Positions 57,929-64,000 of a stretch of 64,000 nt of DNA are shown here, piece after piece. This DNA is from Sphingosinicella terrae (GTDB lineage Bacteria > Pseudomonadota > Alphaproteobacteria > Sphingomonadales > Sphingomonadaceae): the NCBI RefSeq assembly GCF_003347635.1, contig NZ_QDFY01000007.1, positions 1-64,000 of the forward strand, read 5' to 3'. Made by a program: the position numbers and the translations under genes. Within the stretch, counting starts at the first letter, position 1. Each line of letters opens with the position of its first letter. The notes under the pieces were generated by a model, which made no database searches, was not told the origin of the DNA, and saw only the letters and a program-made list of their open reading frames with translations.

Positions 57929-59929
57929 ATGTTCCGCCCGCCGGAGCGCTTTGCGCCCGACGTCGAGGCGGAGTTCAGCCTCCATTCGGACCGGCGTTCC
58001 GCCAATGCGCGGCAGACCGGCCTCGTCCTGCTGCTCCTCATCTGGCTGTCCTATTTCGGCTGGGACTCGTTCCACGGCTATCGCAACGAGGATTTCCGAT
58101 CGGCGCTCGACGAGGTCTTCGCGCTGCGCCTGGCCGGGATGGCCTGCATCGTCATCGCCGGCGCCTCGCTGATGCTGTGGCGGGAGAAGCGGCGGGCGCT
58201 CGACGCCGCGCTCTGCTTCTGCGTCGGCTCCCTCTATCTTCTCTCGCTGGCGATGATCACGGCCACGCCCTTTCCCTACAATTATCTCTTCTACTTCATC
58301 TGCCTGCCGCTGATCCTGCTGTTCCTGTTCGGCCCGCTGCGTCTGGAGAGCCGGCTGGTCTATGCGATGGCGGGCGCCTGCCTCCTCGCCAGCTTCGTCT
58401 TCCTGGTCTTCACCGAGACGACCGAGACCGGGTCGCCGAAGAACATCCTCCAGTTCCTCACCAAGTCGCTTTCCTACTACAATGTCGCGGCGCTCCTCTT
58501 CCTTTTCTCCTTCTCGCTGATCGGATGCGCCGTGGCGGTGGAGCTCGAGCGCTCCGCCCGCGCCGCTTTCGCGCGCGAGCGGCAATTGACGGACCGCAAT
58601 GCCCGTCTCGCCGCCTCGGAACGCGACACCAAGGTGAAGACGGCGGCGCTGGTCAAGGCCAAGGACGAGCTCAGGGCGCTGGCCGAGCAGCGCAACATCG
58701 CCAAGTCGCGCTTCCTCGCCGACGCCGCGCACGATCTTCGCCAGCCGATGCAGGCGCTCACCAACCTGCTCGGCGCGGCCCGGCACGCTCTGGAGGCGGG
58801 GGACCGGGCGAAGTGCGATTCCCTGCTGGCCATGGCGCAGGACGCGTCGCGTCTCACCCGCACCTCCTTCAATGCCGTCCTCGACATCTCCAGGCTCGAA
58901 TCGGGATTCGTCGAGGCGGAATATTCCACCTTCGACCTCGCCGCGCTCGTCGAGGAGGTCGCCGCCTCCTTCCGGCTCGGAGCCGCCGAGCGGGGCGTGG
59001 CGCTCCGGCTCCACTGGAAGCCAGGCCGCCTCGTGCCGGTGCACAGCGACCGGCACCTGCTCGGCCGGGTGATCGGCAATCTCCTCTCCAACGCGATCAA
59101 GTATAGCGATCCGTCGCGGGAAAGCCGGGCCGGGATCGTCCTCGGCATCGTCTCGCTTCCCAACCGGGTGCGCCTGGACGTCGTCGACAACGGCCTCGGC
59201 ATCGCCGAATCGGACTGGGCCAGGGTGTTCAACCCGTTCGTCCAGCTTCACAATGTCGAGAGAGACCGGGAAAAGGGGGTCGGCCTGGGCCTGTCGATCG
59301 TCAACGCGATCGTCACCTTGCTCAAGGAGCATCGCCTCGACATGCGCTCGCGTGCCGGCGAGGGGACCCGCTTCTCGCTGGAGATCCCGCATGGCTCGGC
59401 CGAATCCGCCCTGCAGCATCGTCCAGAGATCACGCGACCGCCCGGTGCGATGGACCTGTCCGGGCTCTATGTCTTCTACGTCGAGGACGATGCCCTGGTG
59501 CGCGGTTCGACCGTGGCGCTGCTCGACTCGCTTGGTATCCGCCACGAAGCCTTCGCGTCGCTGGCGTCGCTCGAGACCGCGCTTCCCGACCTCGAGCGCG
59601 AGCCGGATCTGCTCATCACCGATTATCGGCTGCCGGGCGGACGCAGCGGCGAGGATATCGTGCGCACCGTCGCCGCCGCCTTCGAGCGGGTTCCCCGCCT
59701 CATCGTCGTGACCGGGGAGATGCAGGCCCTCGGCGACAGCGCCTGGCTCGCCTCGGGGCGGGTCCTTCGAAAGCCGGTCTCGCCGGATGCGCTCGCCTCG
59801 GCGATCAGTGCCTTATGCCTGGAGCCGGCGCCGGAGCCCCTCCTTCGGGCGGAACCGAATCCGGTCGGGGCACATGGATCCCCCGCCGCGACACCTCGAT
59901 CAGAAGCTCCGTCCGCCGAACGACCTTGA
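57929..59929 (+). CDS. Membrane hybrid histidine kinase with C-terminal receiver
   Basis: 666 aa from ATG 57929; the open frame starts at 57746 and the true start is uncertain, since no start has a strong ribosome site. Six to seven hydrophobic helices form the N-terminal sensor (about 30-215). A coiled coil follows, then the HisKA region DAAHDLRQPMQAL with phospho-acceptor His268, and the ATPase N-, G1- and G2-boxes: LLSNAIKYSD, DNGLGIAE, GVGLGLSIV. A receiver domain (about 510-640) has Asp565 in LLITDYRLPGG. The DLRQPMQAL sequence is typical of the HK family that pairs with LuxR-type response regulators. Its 3' end overlaps the convergent regulator gene by 125 bp. Confidence 0.9.
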   Translation: MFRPPERFAPDVEAEFSLHSDRRSANARQTGLVLLLLIWLSYFGWDSFHGYRNEDFRSALDEVFALRLAGMACIVIAGASLMLWREKRRALDAALCFCVGSLYLLSLAMITATPFPYNYLFYFICLPLILLFLFGPLRLESRLVYAMAGACLLASFVFLVFTETTETGSPKNILQFLTKSLSYYNVAALLFLFSFSLIGCAVAVELERSARAAFARERQLTDRNARLAASERDTKVKTAALVKAKDELRALAEQRNIAKSRFLADAAHDLRQPMQALTNLLGAARHALEAGDRAKCDSLLAMAQDASRLTRTSFNAVLDISRLESGFVEAEYSTFDLAALVEEVAASFRLGAAERGVALRLHWKPGRLVPVHSDRHLLGRVIGNLLSNAIKYSDPSRESRAGIVLGIVSLPNRVRLDVVDNGLGIAESDWARVFNPFVQLHNVERDREKGVGLGLSIVNAIVTLLKEHRLDMRSRAGEGTRFSLEIPHGSAESALQHRPEITRPPGAMDLSGLYVFYVEDDALVRGSTVALLDSLGIRHEAFASLASLETALPDLEREPDLLITDYRLPGGRSGEDIVRTVAAAFERVPRLIVVTGEMQALGDSAWLASGRVLRKPVSPDALASAISALCLEPAPEPLLRAEPNPVGAHGSPAATPRSEAPSAERP

Positions 59930-60533
59930 AGATCCGGAACAGCCTCGGAAGATAGTCTTTCCTGACAGTCCCTTCCTCGATGCCCATGTGGCGGGCGATC
60001 GCCTTGTTCGGCAGGCCCTGGCAGACCCAGTAGAGCGCCTCCAGCGCCCGCCCGCTTATGCCGAGCGATTCCGCCGTCACCGGGGCCTGGGTCGATGGCG
60101 GCGTCGGGGAGAAGCCGCCGCGGCCGATGACGTTGGCCGGAAGGAAGACGCTGCCCTGGAAGACGGTGTCGAGCGCGCGGCGGAAGAGTCCGTCGCTCTC
60201 CATGTCCTTGACGATATAGCCGCTGGCGCCCTCGCGCAGGCATTCCATGACGACATCCTTGTCGGAGCGGCCGGACAGCATGATCGCCCGCGTGTCGAGC
60301 TCGCGCTCGCGAAGCTGACGCAGGAAGTCGAGGCCCGATCGGGCGCCCTTGAGGTCGATGTCGAGGAAGGCGATGTCGACCCTCGCTTCCTCCAGGCGGA
60401 CCAGCGCTTCCTCGTAGCTCGAAGCTTCCAGGATGCGCGCCTGCGGCTCGCTGATCTGGATGAGCTCGCGCATCCCGGCGCGAACCAGCCCCTGATCCTC
60501 GAGGATGAGTATGATGAGGTTACGGTCCGACAC
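59805..60533 (-). CDS. LuxR/NarL-type response regulator
   Basis: 242 aa from GTG 60533 (MSDRNLIILILEDQG), with AGG upstream; the frame extends 64 more codons but that part is Pro/Arg-rich. The receiver has the acidic pair in LEDQ, Asp58 in FLDIDL, and the Ser of IMLSGRSD. The LuxR HTH spans about 160-220 (LGISGRALEALYWVCQGLPNKAIARHMGIEEGTVRKDYLPRLF). The last 60 nt or more encode a Pro-rich tail read on the opposite strand of the kinase's receiver end. It is likely the partner of the hybrid kinase. Confidence 0.88.
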   Translation of the reverse strand: MSDRNLIILILEDQGLVRAGMRELIQISEPQARILEASSYEEALVRLEEARVDIAFLDIDLKGARSGLDFLRQLRERELDTRAIMLSGRSDKDVVMECLREGASGYIVKDMESDGLFRRALDTVFQGSVFLPANVIGRGGFSPTPPSTQAPVTAESLGISGRALEALYWVCQGLPNKAIARHMGIEEGTVRKDYLPRLFRIFKVVRRTELLIEVSRRGIHVPRPDSVPPEGGAPAPAPGIRH

Positions 60534-60567
60534 TGCCTGTTGATTAGTGGGACGCCGCGCGCCCGGC

Positions 60568-60625
60568 CATCCGACACATGTCGGAACGGGAAATACGGCA
60601 TCTGTCGGGGCGGGCATCCGACACA
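60568..60625. promoter_or_regulatory. Cluster of CCGACA/TGTCGG elements upstream of the response regulator
   Basis: CCGACA at 60571-60576 and 60618-60623, and TGTCGG at 60579-60584 and 60603-60608. The first two form a near-continuous palindrome (TCCGACA-CA-TGTCGGA). The 11-mer CATCCGACACA is repeated at 60568-60578 and 60615-60625. They lie between the regulator gene and the divergent 60725 gene. This suits binding of a LuxR-type dimer for autoregulation or for control of the secreted protein. The function is inferred. Confidence 0.55.
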
Positions 60626-60724
60626 AGCGGGAATGACGGGGCGCCGCGGCTCGGGAATGATGGCGGCGTCGAACGGACGGCCGCGTTGCCGCTCGATCGC
60701 ACGGGTTTCTCAGGGAGAATGACA

Positions 60725-61207
60725 ATGAACCATCTTTACCGCGGCGCGCTGGCCGCTGCCGCGATGCTCGCCGCCTCCGCCGCCGTGGGTCCGGCCGTGG
60801 CGCAGGACTTCAACGCCGCCCCCAATTTCGGCAGCGTCAACCTGCGGGCGGGCTTCACGCCCGATCCGCGGGTCGTCGCCGTGCGCGCCGGCGGCGAACT
60901 CGATGCCTCCGGCCTCAGCAGCTCGTGCCGCGGCTTCATCTCCAACGCGCCCGACGTCCGACTGAACTATACGCCGGGCAACTATCCTCTGATCATCTCG
61001 GTCGCCTCGAGCGCCGACACGACCCTGGTGGTCAACGGTCCCGACGGTTCCTGGTATTGCGACGACGATGGCGGCGTGAACGGCCTCAACCCGTCGCTCC
61101 GCTTCAATGATCCGCAGGGCGGACGTTACGAGATCTGGGTGGGCACCTATCGCAGCGGCCGCCTCGAAGGCGCGCGGCTGCACATCTCGGAAGTCAGCAG
61201 CCAGTAA
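60725..61207 (+). CDS. Exported PPC-like (pre-peptidase C-terminal-type) protein
   Basis: 160 aa. ATG 60725 lies 7 nt after AGGGAG and is preferred over ATG 60719. A signal peptide ends at AVAQ. The mature part has FTPDPRVVAVRAGGELDAS, SSCRGFISNAPDVRLNYTPGNYPLIISVASSADTTLVVNGPDGSWYCDDDGG, and YEIWVGTYRSG, a beta-rich domain seen at the C-termini of secreted peptidases and also alone. A disulfide between the two Cys is possible. The location downstream of the CCGACA/TGTCGG cluster suggests control by the neighbouring response regulator. Confidence 0.78.
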   Translation: MNHLYRGALAAAAMLAASAAVGPAVAQDFNAAPNFGSVNLRAGFTPDPRVVAVRAGGELDASGLSSSCRGFISNAPDVRLNYTPGNYPLIISVASSADTTLVVNGPDGSWYCDDDGGVNGLNPSLRFNDPQGGRYEIWVGTYRSGRLEGARLHISEVSSQ

Positions 61208-61352
61208 GCGCCCCGCCCTCCTGCCGGAGGGCGAGCGCGAAGGGAGGGGAGAGCGAGGCTCCCCTCCCTTCTTCCTGTCCGGCCGGGCCTTTCAAGCCAG
61301 CGCCCGGTCGGCGCCCATTGACCGGCGCGCGCGCATTTCACATGGCGCGCGC

Positions 61353-62357
61353 ATGCGCTTCTTCTCCGACAACGCCGCCGCCGCCTGCCCCGAGGTGCTC
61401 GCGGCGATCGAACAGGCCAACCGGCTGGATACGGCCTATGACGGCGATGCCTGGAGCCGGCGTCTCGACGACGCCTTCTCGCGCCTGTTCGGAACCGAGG
61501 TGGAGGCGCTGTGGATCGCCACCGGCACCGCGGCGAACAGCCTCGCGCTCGCCGCGCTCTGTCCCCCGCACGGCTCGATCCTGTGCCACCGCGACGCCCA
61601 CATCCAGAATGACGAATGCGGCGCCCCGGAATTCTACACCCACGGCGCCAAGCTGCTGCTCGTCGACGGCGCGGGAGCGAAAATGACTCCCGACGCGGTC
61701 GCCGCCGCCCTCGCCGGCATCCGCAACGACGTCCATCAGGTGCAGCCGGCGGCGCTGTCGATCACCAACGCTACCGAATATGGCTTGGTCTATTCGCCGG
61801 AAGAGGTGGCAGCGCTCGGCGCCCTGTGCCGCGAACGCGGGCTCGGCTTCCATGTCGACGGCGCCCGCTTTGCCAATGCCGTCGCGCGGCTCGGCTGCTC
61901 GCCCGCGGACCTGACCTGGAAGGCGGGGGTCGATGCCTTGAGCTTCGGCTTCGTCAAGAATGGCGGCCTTTGCGCGGAGGCGCTGATCTTCTTCCGGCGC
62001 GAGCTGGCGGCGGCCACTTATTATCGCCGCAAGCGCGCCGGCCACCTGCTGTCCAAGGGCCGCTATCTCGCCGCCCAATTGCTCGCCATGCTGGACGGCG
62101 ACGTCTGGCTGCGCAATGCCGACGCCGCCAACCGCGCAGCGGCGCGCCTCGCCGAAGCCGCCGGCGCGGACCGGCTCGTCCTGCCGGTCGAGGCCAACGA
62201 GGTCTTCATCCGGGTCACCGCCGAGGAAGCGGCGGCGCTGCGCGCCCAGGGCTTCGACTTCTACGATTGGGGCCCGGGCGAGGCGCGCCTGGTCACGAGC
62301 TGGGACAGCGATGCCGGGGCGGTCGACGCCCTGGCCGCCGCCATCGCCGCGCTGTGA
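61353..62357 (+). CDS. ltaE: Low-specificity L-threonine aldolase family protein
   Basis: 334 aa PLP enzyme, from ATG 61353. GTEVEALWIATGTAANSLALAAL is the PLP-phosphate region. HVDGARFANAVARLG holds the Asp that contacts the pyridine N, and LSFGFVKNGGLCAEAL contains the PLP Lys. It cleaves L-threonine or L-allo-threonine to glycine and acetaldehyde. The next gene's GTG start overlaps its TGA (GTGA), coupling an EamA transporter. The gene symbol follows the family, although related beta-eliminating or aldol enzymes cannot be excluded. Confidence 0.87.
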   Translation: MRFFSDNAAAACPEVLAAIEQANRLDTAYDGDAWSRRLDDAFSRLFGTEVEALWIATGTAANSLALAALCPPHGSILCHRDAHIQNDECGAPEFYTHGAKLLLVDGAGAKMTPDAVAAALAGIRNDVHQVQPAALSITNATEYGLVYSPEEVAALGALCRERGLGFHVDGARFANAVARLGCSPADLTWKAGVDALSFGFVKNGGLCAEALIFFRRELAAATYYRRKRAGHLLSKGRYLAAQLLAMLDGDVWLRNADAANRAAARLAEAAGADRLVLPVEANEVFIRVTAEEAAALRAQGFDFYDWGPGEARLVTSWDSDAGAVDALAAAIAAL

Positions 62358-63325
62358 GCCGGCGGGAAGGATTTCGCGATCCGCGGGTCCTCATCCCCTT
62401 CATCCTGATCACCCTGATCTGGAGCTCGACCTGGATCGTCATCAAGGACCAGATCGGCGGCGCCGGCGGAATAGCCGTGCCCTCGGCCTGGTCGGTCACC
62501 TACCGTTTCCTGATCGGGGCGGCGGCGATGCTCGCTTACGCCGCGGCGACCGGCGCGAGCCTGCGGATCGGCCGGCGCGGCCATCTGCTCGCGGCGCCGT
62601 TCGGGATCCTGCAATTCTCGGCCAATTTCAATCTGGTCTATGCGGCCGAGCATTTCGTCACGTCCGGCCTCGTCGCGACCGTCTTCGCCTTGCTGATGGT
62701 CCCGAACAGCCTCCTTGCGTGGCTCTTCCTCAAGCAGCGCATGACCGGGCGTTTCGCGGCCGGCTCGGCGCTCGCCTGCGTCGGCGTCGCCTTGCTGTTC
62801 GTCCAGGAGATGCGCTCGAGCCCGATACCGTCGAGTCAGGTGGCGGCGGGGATCGGCCTCAGCCTGCTCGCCGTGCTCGCCGCCTCTTCGGCCAATGTCA
62901 TGCAGGCGAGCGGCCGTGCCGCGTCATGGCCGATGGCCAGCCTGATCGCCTGGTCGATGGTCTATGGCACGATCGCCAACGCCCTTTTTGCCTGGGCGTG
63001 GTCGGGTCCGCCGATGGTCGAGCCGCGGCTGGGCTACTGGATTGGCCTGGTCTATTTGGGGCTGGTCGCGTCGGCGCTTGCCTTCCCGCTCTACTTCGCG
63101 GTGATCCGCGCGGTCGGCCCCGGCCCGGCCGCTTATTCGAGCCTGCTGATCCCGATCATCGCCATGGCGATCTCGACGGTAGCGGAAGGCTATCGCTGGA
63201 CGCCGCTGGCGCTGGCCGGCGGCGCGGTGGCGATCGCCGGCATGTATTTCGCCCTTCGTGCCGGAAGACGCGCGGCCGCGGCATCGGCGCCGCCTGAAAC
63301 GGAGCAAGCCCGCGATCAGGCCTGA
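62354..63325 (+). CDS. DMT-superfamily permease (EamA type)
   Basis: 323 aa, ten predicted membrane segments in two EamA repeats (about 10-140 and 155-300). The start GTG 62354 overlaps the aldolase stop as GTGA. Signature-like parts: LIWSSTWIVIKDQIGG, FNLVYAAEHFVTSGLVATVFALLMV, PGPAAYSSLLIPIIAM. It probably exports an amino acid or related metabolite; linkage to threonine aldolase suggests threonine, glycine or allo-threonine. A strong terminator overlaps its stop codon. Confidence 0.87.
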   Translation: MSRREGFRDPRVLIPFILITLIWSSTWIVIKDQIGGAGGIAVPSAWSVTYRFLIGAAAMLAYAAATGASLRIGRRGHLLAAPFGILQFSANFNLVYAAEHFVTSGLVATVFALLMVPNSLLAWLFLKQRMTGRFAAGSALACVGVALLFVQEMRSSPIPSSQVAAGIGLSLLAVLAASSANVMQASGRAASWPMASLIAWSMVYGTIANALFAWAWSGPPMVEPRLGYWIGLVYLGLVASALAFPLYFAVIRAVGPGPAAYSSLLIPIIAMAISTVAEGYRWTPLALAGGAVAIAGMYFALRAGRRAAAASAPPETEQARDQA

Positions 63326-63341
63326 CCGCGGGCTTGCTTTT
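63303..63341 (+). terminator. Rho-independent terminator
   Basis: AGCAAGCCCGCG (63303-63314) pairs perfectly with CGCGGGCTTGCT (63327-63338), loop of 12 nt, followed by TTT. It overlaps the stop codon of the EamA gene (63323-63325). On the minus strand it could also stop the 63359-63631 gene's transcript. Confidence 0.9.
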
Positions 63342-63358
63342 GTTGGATGTGAACCGGT

Positions 63359-63631
63359 TTAGCGGACGGCGCCCCGGCGGAAGAGATTGACGATCGCCAG
63401 CAGGATGACCGCGCCGAGGAAGGCGGCGATCAGCGTGCCGCCGTCGAGCGGGGCGTTGAGGATGCTGCCGTCGGCCCCGAAGAAGCCGCCGAGCAGGAAG
63501 CTGCCGATCAGCGAACCGACAATGCCGACGACGATGTTCAGCAGGATTCCCTGCTGGGCATTGGTGCGCATGACGATGCTGGCCAGCCAGCCGATAATGC
63601 CCCCAATGATAAGCGCCAATATAAGACCCAT
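63359..63631 (-). CDS. GlsB/YeaQ/YmgE-family small membrane protein
   Basis: 90 aa; ATG 63631 has GGGAG about 8 nt upstream, and the 17-codon extension is basic and rejected. Three hydrophobic segments with GxxxG: LILALIIGGIIGWLAS, LLNIVVGIVGSLIGSFLLGGFFG, LIAAFLGAVILLAIVNLF. It is a transglycosylase-associated family protein of the inner membrane, often stress induced. The function is unknown. Confidence 0.88.
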   Translation of the reverse strand: MGLILALIIGGIIGWLASIVMRTNAQQGILLNIVVGIVGSLIGSFLLGGFFGADGSILNAPLDGGTLIAAFLGAVILLAIVNLFRRGAVR

Positions 63632-63751
63632 GGCTCTACTCCCAATGGTTCTCCGTCGGCCGTGACCGCGGATCGCCAACAAGACGCGCGACTCGCCCTG
63701 TTGGTTCCGCAGCCGGACTGATTGGGAAAGTCGGGCCGGGATGAACGGGGG

Positions 63752-64000
63752 CTAGAGCCGTCCGAAGGCGAGCTTGCCCCGCGACTGCGGCGGCGGCGCG
63801 TCCGAAGCCTTGAGATAGAGGTGGCAGATCAGCAGCGCGAGCGAGGCCGAGTAGCACAGATTGTGCCACCCGTCGGCGTAGAAGACGCTTACCGGCAGCA
63901 TCAGCACCAGCAGCGTGCGGAACATCCATTCGCGCACGCGCGCGGTGCGGGTGCCGACCGACGAGGCCGCCTGGCGGTAGGCGAGCCGCCGGACATGCTC
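63752..64000 (-). CDS. Partial hypothetical membrane protein (5' end beyond window)
   Basis: At least 82 codons, open without a stop to the window edge. Reading from the edge: HVRRLAYRQAASSVGTRTARV, then a hydrophobic segment REWMFRTLLVLMLPVSVFYADG, and a second WHNLCYSASLALLICHLYLKAS. The C-terminus is short and basic (SRGKLAFGRL). The start must lie beyond 64000; GTG 63937 is an internal candidate. No family recognised. Confidence 0.5.
   Translation of the reverse strand, partial: EHVRRLAYRQAASSVGTRTARVREWMFRTLLVLMLPVSVFYADGWHNLCYSASLALLICHLYLKASDAPPPQSRGKLAFGRL

Overview
The window is high-GC, densely coded DNA from an alphaproteobacterium, most likely a sphingomonad (Sphingomonadales). 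The placement is an inference. It rests on the gene families (DUF1134/EipA, PilZ and Crp/Fnr sets, many exported peptidases), on GC-rich palindromic repeats of a type common in sphingomonads, and on several tiny proteins that look lineage-typical. There are no rRNA genes, no transposases, no integrase and no CRISPR array.

Region 1 (1-5.7 kb) is an accessory island, visibly richer in A/T than the rest. It carries a short prokaryotic Argonaute system of the SPARTA type: a TIR-APAZ protein (1844-3220) followed, with a 4-nt overlap and a TTG start, by a short MID-PIWI Argonaute (291-1847), both on the minus strand. Divergently transcribed beside it is a coupled pair: an unrecognised 176-aa protein (3647-4177) and an XRE-HTH plus ImmA/IrrE zinc-peptidase protein (4177-5604). 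SPARTA itself is known. The link to the adjacent pair is the least explained part of the window.

Region 2 (5.7-19.3 kb) looks like an aromatic or lignin-fragment catabolic cluster. It has a caffeoyl-CoA-type O-methyltransferase, a PQQ alcohol dehydrogenase with a haem c domain, an AMP-forming acyl-CoA ligase and two overlapping GST genes, one resembling LigF-type beta-etherases. Divergent from these are a p-hydroxycinnamoyl-CoA hydratase/lyase, a GMC oxidoreductase and a benzoylformate-decarboxylase-like enzyme. An MFS exporter, an ornithine-cyclodeaminase-family dehydrogenase and a BASS transporter follow. An inverted repeat (11802-11818) sits between the two divergent arms.

Region 3 (19.4-37 kb) is rich in exported hydrolases (M19 dipeptidase, two amidohydrolases, one fused to a TolB-like propeller, and an M13 peptidase), with a Nudix hydrolase, an extensin-like protein, RF3 (prfC), a PilZ protein, two tandem Crp/Fnr regulators, a cyclophilin and a retropepsin-like protease. 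Region 4 (37-39.3 kb) holds several very small genes. Region 5 (39.4-56.6 kb) is housekeeping: acnA, a cyclase-family hydrolase, a sterol-desaturase-family protein, twin periplasmic rhodaneses, ygfZ, pyrC, DUF1134, tRNA-Ser, serS, a peptidase/thioesterase operon, aminopeptidase P and tRNA-Thr. Region 6 (56.6-64 kb) is signalling: two PilZ proteins, a hybrid histidine kinase and a LuxR-type response regulator whose 3' ends overlap by 125 bp, and a cluster of CCGACA/TGTCGG elements upstream of the regulator. A threonine aldolase/EamA pair, a YeaQ/GlsB-like membrane protein and a partial gene close the window.
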